Of a stretch of 64,000 nt of DNA, positions 7,788-16,751 are shown one piece after another. Positions within the stretch are counted from its first letter, which is position 1. Each line of letters starts with the position of its first letter. Location: contig NZ_RBII01000001.1 in NCBI RefSeq assembly GCF_003634015.1, positions 248,001 through 312,000 of the forward strand, read 5' to 3'. The translations under genes and the position numbers were made by a program. The stretch is from Litorimonas taeanensis. Its GTDB lineage: Bacteria; Pseudomonadota; Alphaproteobacteria; Caulobacterales; Maricaulaceae. The notes below the pieces were generated by a model that did no database searches, was not told the DNA's origin, and saw only the letters and a list, made by a program, of their open reading frames with translations.

Positions 7788-10067
7788 TTATTCTGGCGTT
7801 TCGTTAAAGAACAAAGCTTCGAGGTCAACATCCGTTTCATTGCCATTAAGGGCGGCAGACACATCGCTCGACTTTAACAAAAGGCCAAGCCCTTCGGGGT
7901 CCTTCTGAAGATACTTATTCGACGTCAGATAAAAATCATCCAAGCCATCGCCATCTATGTCAGGTGTGAGAGTGAGCTTGGTCGACACAGATTGGAAAAG
8001 GAAAGGCACAGCACGTAGGCGCGTCCCTTTGGCCGCCGTAAAATCATCTACGGCCACATTAAAGATGGACTGATCGCTTAGGGCTGAACCTCGCAAGATA
8101 TAAATTGTACCTTGTTCAGCTTGATCGGTATCAAGCCTGACGCTGAAGGCCACTTCTTCTTTGCCGTCGCCGTCAAGATCGCCCACACCGCCAATGCGAA
8201 TGGGGTCTGGATTTTCACCCGTCCCGCTTGAAGAAAGGTCGAGATAGTCACCTGTGTTAAAATTGGCTGCGCTGAGCGTTAATTGACTATCACTATTGAT
8301 AATAGGGGAAAGCGCATCCGCGAAAACAACAGACGCTTGGCGACCTGCGGCGCCTGTACCGCGCGTCAGCAACAAGTCGGCGACAGCGTCTCCGTCAACA
8401 TCGGCCTGAGCGTAGCTCTGTGGACGTTCGCCCTCTAATTCCAAGAGTAGCGGATTTAAATCTTCGACTGTGCCGGAATTATTCGCAAGAATATTTTCGC
8501 TTGGGTAGAGAACAGCGGTTTGAGTTCCAAAGCCCAAAAGCTCTGGATTTCCATCGCCTGATAAATCACCAATGACATCAATATTTGAAACCGCATATTC
8601 AGGGTCTAATGTGAAGGGACTATCAAATTGTTTTGTGGAGGCCGCGAGGTCAAAGTCTAGATTACCATTGGCCGCGATGATTTCAGCGCCGTCAACGATA
8701 TAGAGGCGCCCCTCTGCACCCGCGAATCCTGTCATCGTGCCCGGTGCAGAGATGATAAGTTCATCCCCAGCGACGCCGTCAAGATTTGCGACTTCGAAAT
8801 CACCTAAACTGCCATTCATATCAACAGGGCCCGTCAAGGACAGAGCTTCGGCATTTGAAAGTGTCGAAAGATCAATCGCGCCAGATACATTATCCGCAAT
8901 TGTCTTTGCAAATACGATATAGGCCCAAGGGCGGCGAGTGGCGGCCAGCCCATCATTTGGCAATTGATTGCCCGCAATAAGTAAATCACCAATACCGTCG
9001 CCATCAATGTCAGACATGGATTTCACGGTCAGCGTGGTCGCGTTTTGTGCCCCTGTTTGGAAAGGCGCTGTTATCTCGATACGATCTGCTGTGGTTAGCG
9101 TGTCATAATCAAATTCACCTGCGCCCGTAGCGGCCAAAGCGCCAAGGAGAGTTTCGCCAAAAACAAGAGTGCCAGAGGCCGGCGTCGTGCCTGTATTATC
9201 AGTTGCGTCTGCAACCCAAAATTCACCTGTGCCGCCCGCGTTTAAATCATTAAGCTTTTGAGCATTGCGTAAATTTTCATCAAATTTCAGGCCAGAGGTC
9301 ACACGTGTGGGCAGATCGTTTAGGGAAACGTCAAAAGAACAGGTGTCGAAAAGAGAGCTTGTTCGGTAATCTGCCGAAATAGTAAAGGTAAAGTCTGCTT
9401 CATAGGCCTCTGCATCAAGCGCTGTGTCCAAAGTGACTTGGCCTGTTGTGCTAGAAACAGAAACCAATCCATTTAGGCGGTCGTCACTGACCATAAAGTT
9501 TTCGACAACAGCGTCATCATCATCGCCAGCATCAGGGTCTGTCCCTGAAATTGTCCCTAGAACGCCTGTTTGATTCTCATCGATATTGGCGGCCATCACC
9601 TGATTACATGTAGGGGCTTCATCGACATCGGTGATTGTGACCCTTACGGTGCGCGTGACCGAAACGGTGCCGTCATTTAAAGTGACGGTTTGCTCATAGA
9701 CATTATTTCCATCGACATCTTCTGGAATTTCAAAATTAAAGGTTTGTGTGCTGCGAATCTCGCCCGTTTCTGTGTTGAGGGTGAAAAACTGACCGTCATT
9801 TGAATTTCCAATTGTTACGGTGACATCATCACCATCATCATCTTCCACATTCAGGGTAAAAGAAACGGTCGTATTTTCAGCAAAGTTTGGGGATATATTG
9901 CCCGTTAAGCGGGGGGCAGAGTTTACAGGCGGCGGGGGCGGCGGCGGAGAGCTTGGTGAAGAGGAACTTCCGCCTCCACCACAGGCTGTAAGAACGGTTG
10001 AGAGCGCCAAAATGGAACCAGAAGCCAATATTTTTGAGAGGCTAGATAGGCGGTTTGGTGTCGTCAT
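7788..10067 (-). CDS. Lipoprotein with cadherin-like and FG-GAP (integrin-type) repeats
   Basis: A 759-residue surface-type lipoprotein of unknown partner. It begins with a lipoprotein signal whose Cys (about residue 29) follows LSTVLTA, then GGGG, a Ser run and seven Pro in a row, a flexible stalk. Two cadherin-like domains follow (FAENTTVSFTLNVEDDDGDD, then ANIDENQTG...). The C-terminal half carries at least five calcium-loop FG-GAP motifs: DIDGDGIGDLLI, DLSGDGNPELLG, DVDGDAVADLLL, DLDGDGKEEVAF and DIDGDGLDDFYL, as in integrin-alpha beta-propellers. This suggests calcium-dependent adhesion outside the cell. It splits ruvC from ruvA on the opposite strand, which suggests insertion into an older operon. 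Confidence 0.9.
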   Translation of the reverse strand: MTTPNRLSSLSKILASGSILALSTVLTACGGGGSSSSPSSPPPPPPPVNSAPRLTGNISPNFAENTTVSFTLNVEDDDGDDVTVTIGNSNDGQFFTLNTETGEIRSTQTFNFEIPEDVDGNNVYEQTVTLNDGTVSVTRTVRVTITDVDEAPTCNQVMAANIDENQTGVLGTISGTDPDAGDDDDAVVENFMVSDDRLNGLVSVSSTTGQVTLDTALDAEAYEADFTFTISADYRTSSLFDTCSFDVSLNDLPTRVTSGLKFDENLRNAQKLNDLNAGGTGEFWVADATDNTGTTPASGTLVFGETLLGALAATGAGEFDYDTLTTADRIEITAPFQTGAQNATTLTVKSMSDIDGDGIGDLLIAGNQLPNDGLAATRRPWAYIVFAKTIADNVSGAIDLSTLSNAEALSLTGPVDMNGSLGDFEVANLDGVAGDELIISAPGTMTGFAGAEGRLYIVDGAEIIAANGNLDFDLAASTKQFDSPFTLDPEYAVSNIDVIGDLSGDGNPELLGFGTQTAVLYPSENILANNSGTVEDLNPLLLELEGERPQSYAQADVDGDAVADLLLTRGTGAAGRQASVVFADALSPIINSDSQLTLSAANFNTGDYLDLSSSGTGENPDPIRIGGVGDLDGDGKEEVAFSVRLDTDQAEQGTIYILRGSALSDQSIFNVAVDDFTAAKGTRLRAVPFLFQSVSTKLTLTPDIDGDGLDDFYLTSNKYLQKDPEGLGLLLKSSDVSAALNGNETDVDLEALFFNETPE

Positions 10068-10180
10068 TTAGATTTCCCCTTTAGAGTAAAGCGTCAAGCG
10101 CGTGATTTCTTTTTCCTAAATATTAAAATCTTGCGAGATTATTACAATGCATATGGCCAAAATAAGGCAAGGTTTAAGAA

Positions 10181-10189
10181 TGTGGATAA
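10181..10189 (-). promoter_or_regulatory. Perfect DnaA-box match upstream of ruvA
   Basis: TGTGGATAA is the exact reverse complement of the DnaA box TTATCCACA. It lies 82 bases before the ruvA ATG. A single nine-base match can occur by chance, so its role is unproven. Confidence 0.4.
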
Positions 10190-10270
10190 AGCTGTATTTG
10201 CCTTTATGGCTTCAAGCTCTAAAGCTGTATTGATGAAGAATAATCAGAATCATGAATTGGACATAAGCGG

Positions 10271-10909
10271 ATGATTGGGATGGTCTCAGGGGTCTGCCTT
10301 ATGGCAGGGACGGGCGAAGCCATCGTGGATTGCGGCGGCGTTGGATATTTACTGCAATGCGGGTCACGCACTTTGGCGAATATGGCCGAAGGCGAGCCTA
10401 TACGCCTTCATGTAGAAACACATGTGCGCGAGCAATCAATCACTTTATATGGTTTTCATTCAGAGGAAGAGCGCGCCTGGTTTGTGCGTTTGCAATCAGT
10501 GCAAGGCGTTGGCCCGAAGGCTGCGCTGGCTATTTTGGATATTCTCTCGCCCGGAGAGGTTTTATCGGCGGCCTCTCTTGAAGATAAAACCGCTTTTGCG
10601 CGAGCGTCAGGTGTTGGGCCAAAATTGGCCACGCGTATCGCGACAGAGCTTTCTGGTAAAGCTCCGCCCGTGGGACGCGGGTTTCAGCCTGCCTTTACGG
10701 CGCCGAGCAGCGATATCACGTCAGAGGCCAGCCGCAATGAAGGCTTATCCGATATGCGTCTGCGTAATGATGCGGTCAGCGCTTTGGTCAATTTGGGCAT
10801 TGGGCAGAGCGAAGCCCTGAAAGCCGTCGCGCAAGCCTATCAAACATTTGCCGACGACCCTGATTTAGATTTATTGATTAAGACCGCGCTTAAGGAACTG
10901 AGTAAGTGA
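10271..10909 (+). CDS. ruvA: Holliday junction branch migration protein RuvA
   Basis: RuvA tetramers hold the Holliday junction and load RuvB. The 212-residue product starts [10 protein letters not shown] and has the OB-fold N-domain, two helix-hairpin-helix motifs ([15 protein letters not shown] and [14 protein letters not shown]) and the C-terminal domain III ([18 protein letters not shown]) that contacts RuvB. Its stop overlaps the start of ruvB by four bases, so the two are co-translated. Confidence 0.97.
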   Translation: MIGMVSGVCLMAGTGEAIVDCGGVGYLLQCGSRTLANMAEGEPIRLHVETHVREQSITLYGFHSEEERAWFVRLQSVQGVGPKAALAILDILSPGEVLSAASLEDKTAFARASGVGPKLATRIATELSGKAPPVGRGFQPAFTAPSSDITSEASRNEGLSDMRLRNDAVSALVNLGIGQSEALKAVAQAYQTFADDPDLDLLIKTALKELSK

Positions 10910-11949
10910 GTGAAGAGCGCATCATAAGCGCCGAAGGCCAAGTGGGTGATGGGCGTGACCGTGCCCTGCGACCTTTATCCTTTAGCGATTTTGTCGGGCA
11001 GAAATCTGCCATTGCGAATTTGCAGGTCTATGTCGAAGCGGCACGTCGGCGTGAGGAACCCCTCGATCATCTTTTGCTCTCTGGCCCGCCGGGTTTGGGT
11101 AAAACCACGCTATCGCAAATTGTAGCAAGGGAACTTGGCGTGAACTTTCGTGCGACCTCTGGCCCTGTAATTTCAAAGGCTGGGGATTTGGCGGCGCTGC
11201 TGACGAATTTAGAGCCGCGGGATGTGTTATTTATTGACGAAATTCATCGCTTAAACCCCGTCGTCGAAGAAGTCCTTTATCCTGCGATGGAGGATTTTGA
11301 ACTGGATTTGATAATTGGCGATGGCCCCGCCGCGCGGAGCATAAAAATTGATCTTGCGCCTTTTACCTTAATCGGGGCGACGACGCGGGCAGGATTATTG
11401 GCGACGCCACTTCGCGATCGTTTTGGTATTCCCGTTCGGCTTGAATTTTACGACACGGATGATTTGACGTCTATTGTGTCCCGCGCAGCGCGAAAGCTCG
11501 GCCTAGAGATGACGCCCGAAGGGGCCCGCGAGATTGCGGGACGCGCCAGAGGAACGCCGCGCGTTGCGGGGCGCCTCTTAAGGCGTGTACGTGATTTGGC
11601 CGAACATGAAGGCCACGCTATAATCGATGCGCCTGCCGCTGACCAAGCCCTGCGCCGTTTGGGCGTGGATGATATTGGGTTGGATAAGCAAGATATGCGC
11701 TATCTCCATGCACTGACGGAAATGTTTGGCGGCGGCCCAGTAGGCGCGGATACATTGGCGGCCGCCTTGTCAGAGGCAAGAGATGCCCTTGAAGATGTGA
11801 TTGAGCCCTACCTTATTCAGCAAGGGTTTTTACAGCGCACGCCCAGAGGCCGCGTCGCCACGCCAAGGGCCTTTGCGCATTTGGGCCTCAACGCGCCCGC
11901 CCAACCCCTCGCGCCGACATTGTTTGAAGGGGGTGAAGATGAGCGATAA
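10906..11949 (+). CDS. ruvB: Holliday junction helicase RuvB
   Basis: RuvB is the AAA+ motor that drives branch migration. The start is at GTG (GTGAGTGAAGAG), overlapping the ruvA stop. Visible motifs are DFVGQKSA, Walker [11 protein letters not shown] at about 60-69, Walker [10 protein letters not shown], sensor 1 [10 protein letters not shown], and the C-terminal winged helix ending in [16 protein letters not shown]. The length of 347 residues is normal. The last bases overlap the ATG of ybgC. Confidence 0.98.
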   Translation: MSEERIISAEGQVGDGRDRALRPLSFSDFVGQKSAIANLQVYVEAARRREEPLDHLLLSGPPGLGKTTLSQIVARELGVNFRATSGPVISKAGDLAALLTNLEPRDVLFIDEIHRLNPVVEEVLYPAMEDFELDLIIGDGPAARSIKIDLAPFTLIGATTRAGLLATPLRDRFGIPVRLEFYDTDDLTSIVSRAARKLGLEMTPEGAREIAGRARGTPRVAGRLLRRVRDLAEHEGHAIIDAPAADQALRRLGVDDIGLDKQDMRYLHALTEMFGGGPVGADTLAAALSEARDALEDVIEPYLIQQGFLQRTPRGRVATPRAFAHLGLNAPAQPLAPTLFEGGEDER

Positions 11950-12385
11950 GACACCGACAATGGGATGGTTTGAGGGGCGGGAACATCATTACCCGCTTCG
12001 TGTGTTTTATGAAGACACGGATTTCACGGGCATTGTTTACTACGCCAATTATTTACGGTTCTTTGAACGGGCGCGGAGCAGTTATTTCCGCCTCGTCGGG
12101 TTTAACCATGCTGATTTATGGGACGCCGAAGACCCGCTCGCTTTTGCCATTCGCAAAATAGAGCTCGATTATAAAAAACCTGCGCGTGTTGATGACCACC
12201 TAACATTGGTTACGACCTATGATAAAATGAAAGGCGCGCGCCTTTGGGTGAGTCAATCCTGTTATCGCGGAGACGAACTCTTGGTGACGGCAGTGTCCGA
12301 AGCCGCCTGTATCACGCCAGACGGCCGCCCCAAACGGGCGCCTAAATTTATGATAGAAAAACTATCCCCTTATCTTAAAGAGTAA
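11939..12385 (+). CDS. ybgC: YbgC/FadM-type acyl-CoA thioesterase
   Basis: Hot-dog-fold thioesterase of the tol-pal-associated YbgC family. The frame is open further upstream inside ruvB, but the ATG in the ATGAGCGATAA overlap with the ruvB stop gives the normal start, [13 protein letters not shown]. The active-site region is clear: [20 protein letters not shown] (Asp in the TD-x-x-G-x-VYYANYL motif). The 148 residues are typical. Family members act on short or long acyl-CoA. In most proteobacteria tolQRA follow this gene, and here they do not. Confidence 0.93.
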   Translation: MSDKTPTMGWFEGREHHYPLRVFYEDTDFTGIVYYANYLRFFERARSSYFRLVGFNHADLWDAEDPLAFAIRKIELDYKKPARVDDHLTLVTTYDKMKGARLWVSQSCYRGDELLVTAVSEAACITPDGRPKRAPKFMIEKLSPYLKE

Positions 12386-12387
12386 AA

Positions 12388-12906
12388 ATGACTGAAGACT
12401 TCACCCCTTGGCCAACGCGGAAAACAGCGGATCCGCGTTCGGCGAGCCAAGTGCAATATATGCATGGCCTAACGGAAATCCTGCATTATGAGGCCCCGAT
12501 ACAGGCTTTGGCGCTGTTCCAAACCTATGCCAAGGCGAGCGGCCTTTTGAAGATAGCCGCGCCTGTGCGTAAGAAATTTGAACGGGCCTTGCTGGAAGGC
12601 GAGAAAGCGGGGCAAGTTATTATCGAACGCGAGGATGATAGCGAAGTCGACGGGCCAGAGGATAGCGTCTGCTGGATCGTACGATTGCCAGACCAAGAGC
12701 CGGTGCGGCTTCGCACGCTGGGAAGTCGCGGCTTTGCAGAAATTCCTATGCGCGAACTGGCCGCTCTTGTCCTTGAGCTTAGAACCAAAGACGAGTTTAT
12801 GGGCCGTGAAGATATTTACCGCGCCGTTCTCGCGCATTACGAATTGCAGAAACTGACGGCTCTGGTGAAGCGGAGACTAAATAAAGTTTTAGAGGTTTAT
12901 TTTTAG
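12388..12906 (+). CDS. Hypothetical protein, possible DUF3320-like winged helix
   Basis: This 172-residue cytoplasmic protein starts two bases after ybgC and is probably co-transcribed. I do not recognise it for certain. The segment from about residue 35 (EAPIQALALFQTYAKASG, then VRKKFERALLEGEKAGQVI) resembles the DUF3320 module found at the end of some helicases. The C-terminus (GREDIYRAVLAHYELQKLT) is similar to sequences beside such modules. There is no helicase domain here, so any role in DNA metabolism next to ruvAB is only a guess. Confidence 0.6.
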   Translation: MTEDFTPWPTRKTADPRSASQVQYMHGLTEILHYEAPIQALALFQTYAKASGLLKIAAPVRKKFERALLEGEKAGQVIIEREDDSEVDGPEDSVCWIVRLPDQEPVRLRTLGSRGFAEIPMRELAALVLELRTKDEFMGREDIYRAVLAHYELQKLTALVKRRLNKVLEVYF

Positions 12907-12988
12907 ACTTATTTAACGGGGCATTACAAAGCCGACAGCTATCAAAATTGTCATTTGATAAACATGCCTTAAAGTTTGCAAATACTGC

Positions 12989-13873
12989 ATGGCAGGATGG
13001 CTGAAAACCAGAATTGAAAAGACGCAATATCTGTCATTGGCAATATCGCTTCTTTTGCATGGGACTTTGGCTCTGATTTTATTTTTGTCCTCAAGGCAAT
13101 TACAGCGCGTTCCAGAGTTATCATTTCTCACTGTCGATCTCGTCACCTTATCGCCCCAGCCTGAAAAAACGGACAAATCCATTGACTTGGAAATTGCAAA
13201 CCCAACCTCTCTGCCTCGCGCAGAACCACCGCGTGACCGCCGAACTGAACAGAGGGACGAAGATGAAGCCATTGACGTTCCTTTAAATAGTGAACCTCAG
13301 AATAGACCCTTACAAAATAGAGCTTCTGAAATTTCACCAGAAACAGAGGCGCGTTCTGATACGCGATTAAATGAAGGGGCAACCCCCTCTCGTAATGTTC
13401 TTGTTTCCCCTTCTGAAACCACCGCCCCACCTTCGCGGTGGGCGCTTCAACCGCCTTTGTCTGAGCAGAATGTAAAGCGCTGGAGCGAAGAAAAAGGGAT
13501 AGAAGCCGATATAGGCTGTATTCGGTCGCTCTCCGAAGCCTGTCGAAATATGCGCAAAGAGGTATTTGCGGCGTATCGATTAACGGAAACGGAAAAGGTC
13601 TGGACACCAAAATTTGCTCATACAGGTCTCTCGGCGGATTTTTATGGGATGAGTGAGCGGGAGATAAGGGAGAAACTTAGTATTCCGATTGCGGGGGAAA
13701 ACGGTATCTACATCCCTTTTACGAATATTGGTATGGACGGCGGGCTTTGGGACTCCCTGCATGGTGTGAATAAGGGCTGCCAAATTACGACAAAAATTGA
13801 CAGTGAACAGGGGCGTCAAACCGTCAAAGATTGCGGGGGGCTCTTGCCAGCACGCAAAGAGCCTCGTAACTGA
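12989..13873 (+). CDS. TonB/TolA-like membrane-anchored protein
   Basis: Not a known family that I can name. A short cytoplasmic N-terminus leads to one membrane span (YLSLAISLLLHGTLALILFL, about residues 14-33), then a long low-complexity, Pro/Glu/Arg-rich periplasmic stretch to about residue 145, then a compact C-terminal domain with four or five Cys (GCIRSLSEACRNM, KGCQITTK, KDCGG). This layout recalls TolA and TonB. Its place soon after ruvB-ybgC, where tolQRA usually sits, is suggestive. No tolQ, tolR, tolB or pal is nearby. The start ATG lacks a good Shine-Dalgarno, so the N-terminus is not firm. Confidence 0.65.
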   Translation: MAGWLKTRIEKTQYLSLAISLLLHGTLALILFLSSRQLQRVPELSFLTVDLVTLSPQPEKTDKSIDLEIANPTSLPRAEPPRDRRTEQRDEDEAIDVPLNSEPQNRPLQNRASEISPETEARSDTRLNEGATPSRNVLVSPSETTAPPSRWALQPPLSEQNVKRWSEEKGIEADIGCIRSLSEACRNMRKEVFAAYRLTETEKVWTPKFAHTGLSADFYGMSEREIREKLSIPIAGENGIYIPFTNIGMDGGLWDSLHGVNKGCQITTKIDSEQGRQTVKDCGGLLPARKEPRN

Positions 13874-13905
13874 TGGGCTTATTCTTTGCCTGTTTAGGAT
13901 ATTCC

Positions 13906-14247
13906 ATGCACGACACTCTCTTTCTCTTGCCACCAGGATTTTTGGATAATAACCGCCGCGAATATTGCCCTGAATGTGCGGAAGTTTGGGGATTGCTGAG
14001 TTACTTCCCCGCTATCAAAGAAAGCCTGTCTATCGACTATCAACCCATTGAGAAACCACGCGCTGATCTTGTGGCTTTGTTGGGCGATAAAAACCAGAAC
14101 TGTCCGACCTTGGTTTTACACGAAGACAGTCCGAGCTTTGATAACTGCGGCATTATGCATAAGAGCGGACAGCGCTTTATCAATAATGCCCGTGATATTG
14201 GCAAATATTACGCTGCTCGCTTTGGGACGCCTTATCCCAGAGGTTAG
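13906..14247 (+). CDS. DUF3088 protein (thioredoxin-like fold)
   Basis: A small protein of the DUF3088 family: HDTLFLLPPGFLDNNRREYC at the start, then a C-P-E-C pair, a middle segment DLVALLGDKNQNCPTLVLHE, and a SGQRFINNARDIGKYYAARFG tail. The fold is thioredoxin-like and the function unknown. An ATG that overlaps the previous stop (TGATG at 13871) would add 11 residues, but an AGGA seven bases before the ATG at 13906 and the family start favour the shorter form of 113 residues. Confidence 0.8.
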   Translation: MHDTLFLLPPGFLDNNRREYCPECAEVWGLLSYFPAIKESLSIDYQPIEKPRADLVALLGDKNQNCPTLVLHEDSPSFDNCGIMHKSGQRFINNARDIGKYYAARFGTPYPRG

Positions 14248-14382
14248 TCCAAGAAGTTAGCAATAGGGCAAGCTCGGCTCTCGAGCGTAAACCTCAGATA
14301 CATACTCGTGACGGATATTTTCGCATTAAGTTGTTGTAAGGCGAGGAACGATGCGCGCGCCCAGCCATTGATGGGGTAAGAC

Positions 14383-14398
14383 GCTGCAATGATGCAGC
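14383..14398. other. Short hairpin in the leader of the DJ-1/PfpI gene
   Basis: GCTGCA and TGCAGC enclose ATGA. It lies about 70 bases before the next gene. I see no T run, and no other feature in the 200-base gap. Confidence 0.3.
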
Positions 14399-14464
14399 AT
14401 CGCGAAGTGAATAGATATATCATTCGGATATGTCCGCGGTTTCCAGACTATTTTGGAGACAATT

Positions 14465-15031
14465 ATGACTGAGTTAAATAAATCAAAAGTCCTGTTTCTT
14501 GCGACCAATGGATTTCAAGAGGATGAACTCTTTTCACCTAGAGAAGCGCTTATGGAGGCCGGAGCAACGGTAGAGCTTGCTTCCCTAGAGCTTGATGAGA
14601 TTTCAGCTGGTGAAAGCGATAGCCGCAAAATCAAGCCAGATATGTTGGTAAAAGATGTGAGCGCCAAAGATTATAATGCGCTTGTCATTCCGGGCGGTCT
14701 TGCCAACCCAGATACGCTACGTGTGAATAATGAAGTGAAATCTCTGGTTCGAGAATTCGCCGAAGACGGTAAAATTATTGCCTCAATTTGTCATGGCCCT
14801 TGGGTGCTTATCAGTTCAGACCTTGTGAAAGGCCGTGAAATGACGAGCTATCCAACGATCAAAGATGACTTAGTCAATGCAGGTGCAAATTACGTCGATA
14901 AAGAAGTCGCGGTCGATAATGGTATTATTACCAGCCGTTCGCCAAATGATTTGAAGGCCTTTAACGCCAAAATCATTGAGGAAATCAAAGAGGGTCGCCA
15001 TGACCGTCATATTTCTCATAAAGCCGCATAA
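14465..15031 (+). CDS. DJ-1/PfpI family protein (YhbO/Pfp1-like)
   Basis: Member of the DJ-1/PfpI superfamily, whose bacterial members are described as proteases or deglycases/glyoxalases that protect against carbonyl stress. The nucleophile elbow is IASICHGPWVL with the conserved Cys-His pair at about residues 104-105. The acid residue lies in FQEDELFSPREAL, and VIPGGLANPD, TSYPTIKDDL and ITSRSPNDL are the other family blocks. GGAGACAATT before the ATG at 14465 sets the start (188 residues). A TTG four codons earlier is less likely. A strong terminator follows, so it is a single-gene unit. Confidence 0.9.
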   Translation: MTELNKSKVLFLATNGFQEDELFSPREALMEAGATVELASLELDEISAGESDSRKIKPDMLVKDVSAKDYNALVIPGGLANPDTLRVNNEVKSLVREFAEDGKIIASICHGPWVLISSDLVKGREMTSYPTIKDDLVNAGANYVDKEVAVDNGIITSRSPNDLKAFNAKIIEEIKEGRHDRHISHKAA

Positions 15032-15061
15032 ACGCGGTCTTTGAAAAACCACTTTCCTCCG

Positions 15062-15090
15062 AAACCCGGCCTTAACAGGCCGGGTTTTTT
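15062..15090 (+). terminator. Rho-independent terminator
   Basis: AAACCCGGCC and GGCCGGGTTT enclose six bases, with six T at the end of the right arm. It ends the DJ-1/PfpI transcript. It lies 17 bases before the stop of the convergent gene, and its A-rich left arm may let it serve that gene as well. Confidence 0.92.
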
Positions 15091-15106
15091 ATTGAAATCG
15101 CCAAGC

Positions 15107-16195
15107 TTAAAACGCTTTCTGCCATCCCAAAGTGACCGTGCTATCTGTCTCTAATTGCGGGCCATTGAGATTGCGGTAAACGGGTAGGCCGACTTCGAGG
15201 GCAAGACGATGTCCGCGAAGCGCTCCAGTCTGCCCAGCCAGATTAACGCCGAAGAGAGCCTCTACCTGTTCCCCGCCATGATTAAATGGGTCGGCTGTTT
15301 GCACGGGTGCGACAATCGCCGAGTCTTGCCCCGAGATAGCGCGCTGCGCCGTCGCTTTGATACGGCCAGAAAAGGATAACCAATATGCCGGTTCATAAGA
15401 GACCCAGGCCGTACCCTGTAATTGATTGCCTTTACGGTAACCTTCGTCATTTTTGCCAAGCGGTAAGCGTAGCGAGGTCTGTCCGCCCCAACCAACTTTA
15501 CCAGAACGGTCAAAATAGGTGACATTGGATTTAAGGTCATAAGTGCCTGTCCCCAACTGCATTGGATAAGGCAGGCGTACAGTTGGCGTCATGCCCATCG
15601 GTGTCAAAATATCATCTGTTTCCTCAATTGACCCTGTTGGAAGGCTAAGACCCAGATTAAGGTTTATTTGACGTGACGTTTTTGAGCCATCATCCAGACC
15701 GATTATTGCGCCAATCGTGCTGTCACCAAAACCTTTTGATTTGGTTGTAAACTCGCCCAGAACATTGGTGCCCATACCCCCTTGGAATGTGGTGTGGTCC
15801 ATATCATTTTTTAGATATGACGTCATGCCCATCAAAGTGATACGGTCAGACAGGCCATACATGGCGCCTACCATATGCATGTCCATCTTCATGTTTTCCG
15901 GTACAACGCGCAGCGTTGGTGGCTGCATGGGTTGTCCAAAGAATGGGTTGGCGATAGTGGTCGCAATTGTTTCTGACGAGAGGCTATTTGTGCCGTCTCG
16001 ATTGCCGTCCATATCCATGGTCATATATCGATAAGACACCATGAACTCGCCTTTTTTATGGCGATGATCGGCCATCACACCAATCGGCGCGTGATCCATT
16101 GCGTGGGGGGCTGTGCTGTCCATTTCATGGGCAGAAACAGCAAAGGGTGTAGACAACAGACAAGCTGCGCCCAAGAGAAGGGATAATTTTTTCAT
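15107..16195 (-). CDS. Outer-membrane transporter-like protein with Met/His-rich N-terminus
   Basis: A 362-residue exported protein with signal peptide MKKLSLLLGAACLLSTPFAVSA. The mature N-terminus is rich in His and Met (HEMDSTAPHAMDHAPIG), then come alternating beta-strand segments and a final aromatic residue in TLGWQKAF. This suits an outer-membrane beta-barrel of the 'transporter / MetA-pathway' type often found with copper genes. A longer reading would add 11 residues, but the signal peptide argues for the ATG at 16195. The next gene, also on the minus strand, is a DUF2946 protein, so copper or another soft metal is a reasonable but unproved guess. Confidence 0.75.
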   Translation of the reverse strand: MKKLSLLLGAACLLSTPFAVSAHEMDSTAPHAMDHAPIGVMADHRHKKGEFMVSYRYMTMDMDGNRDGTNSLSSETIATTIANPFFGQPMQPPTLRVVPENMKMDMHMVGAMYGLSDRITLMGMTSYLKNDMDHTTFQGGMGTNVLGEFTTKSKGFGDSTIGAIIGLDDGSKTSRQINLNLGLSLPTGSIEETDDILTPMGMTPTVRLPYPMQLGTGTYDLKSNVTYFDRSGKVGWGGQTSLRLPLGKNDEGYRKGNQLQGTAWVSYEPAYWLSFSGRIKATAQRAISGQDSAIVAPVQTADPFNHGGEQVEALFGVNLAGQTGALRGHRLALEVGLPVYRNLNGPQLETDSTVTLGWQKAF

Positions 16196-16280
16196 TTTAA
16201 AGACTTTCAGTAATTCAAAAGGAGCCAAAGCTCAGAGATATGAGACCAAGGCAAATTGGGCCGTGAGGCGAGAATATGAA

Positions 16281-16658
16281 TTAGAGAAAAATAGGCGGGG
16301 CACGTCCACCAAGGGGCGGGCCTGTGGCGTCATAAATAAGTCCCACATTATTGATGGGCCAATGGCGAACTGTGTCTGGAAACCGTGTGGTCTCGCTATA
16401 ATATGAAGGGCCGTTTGGCAGTCCTGAATTTAGCAGAATACAATTGGAACAATGTTCAATTTGACGGTCGGTTTTATCCTTATCGATTTCACCAATTGCC
16501 GTCAGGAACTCGACTAGTTTTTCATCAGCTTTAACGGTTTGTGTTTGGCCTGATGGGTTGCATAAAAATCGAGAGAGGTCTTCCTCGCTTGCCGCCGCAG
16601 CCCATGGCATGGCCATAGGCACTAAGGTCAACAGGGCAATAAAGGCTCTGAAAAACAT
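16281..16658 (-). CDS. DUF2946-like exported small protein
   Basis: A signal peptide (MFFRAFIALLTLVPMAMPWAAAA) precedes about 100 residues with a HCSNCILLNSGLP segment, matching the His/Cys pair of DUF2946 proteins, and a Pro-rich ending GPPLGGRAPPIFL typical of that family. DUF2946 genes are frequently found in copper-handling loci. A GTG seven codons upstream (16679) is an alternative start. The gene stands 86 bases before the Met/His-rich barrel gene and is probably in one transcript with it. Confidence 0.7.
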   Translation of the reverse strand: MFFRAFIALLTLVPMAMPWAAAASEEDLSRFLCNPSGQTQTVKADEKLVEFLTAIGEIDKDKTDRQIEHCSNCILLNSGLPNGPSYYSETTRFPDTVRHWPINNVGLIYDATGPPLGGRAPPIFL

Positions 16659-16751
16659 ATGTAAACGGGCTGCAAACACGCCTGCGGATTTAGGGATGTT
16701 CAGCCGTTTTGGCTAGCCCCATTATGTCGCACTGTCGTCGCGATGCAGTCT

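Noticed and set aside
12913-12927. TTAA-N7-TTAC upstream of the TonB/TolA-like gene as a CtrA box
   Set aside because: One mismatch in a single short site with no supporting context is too likely by chance.
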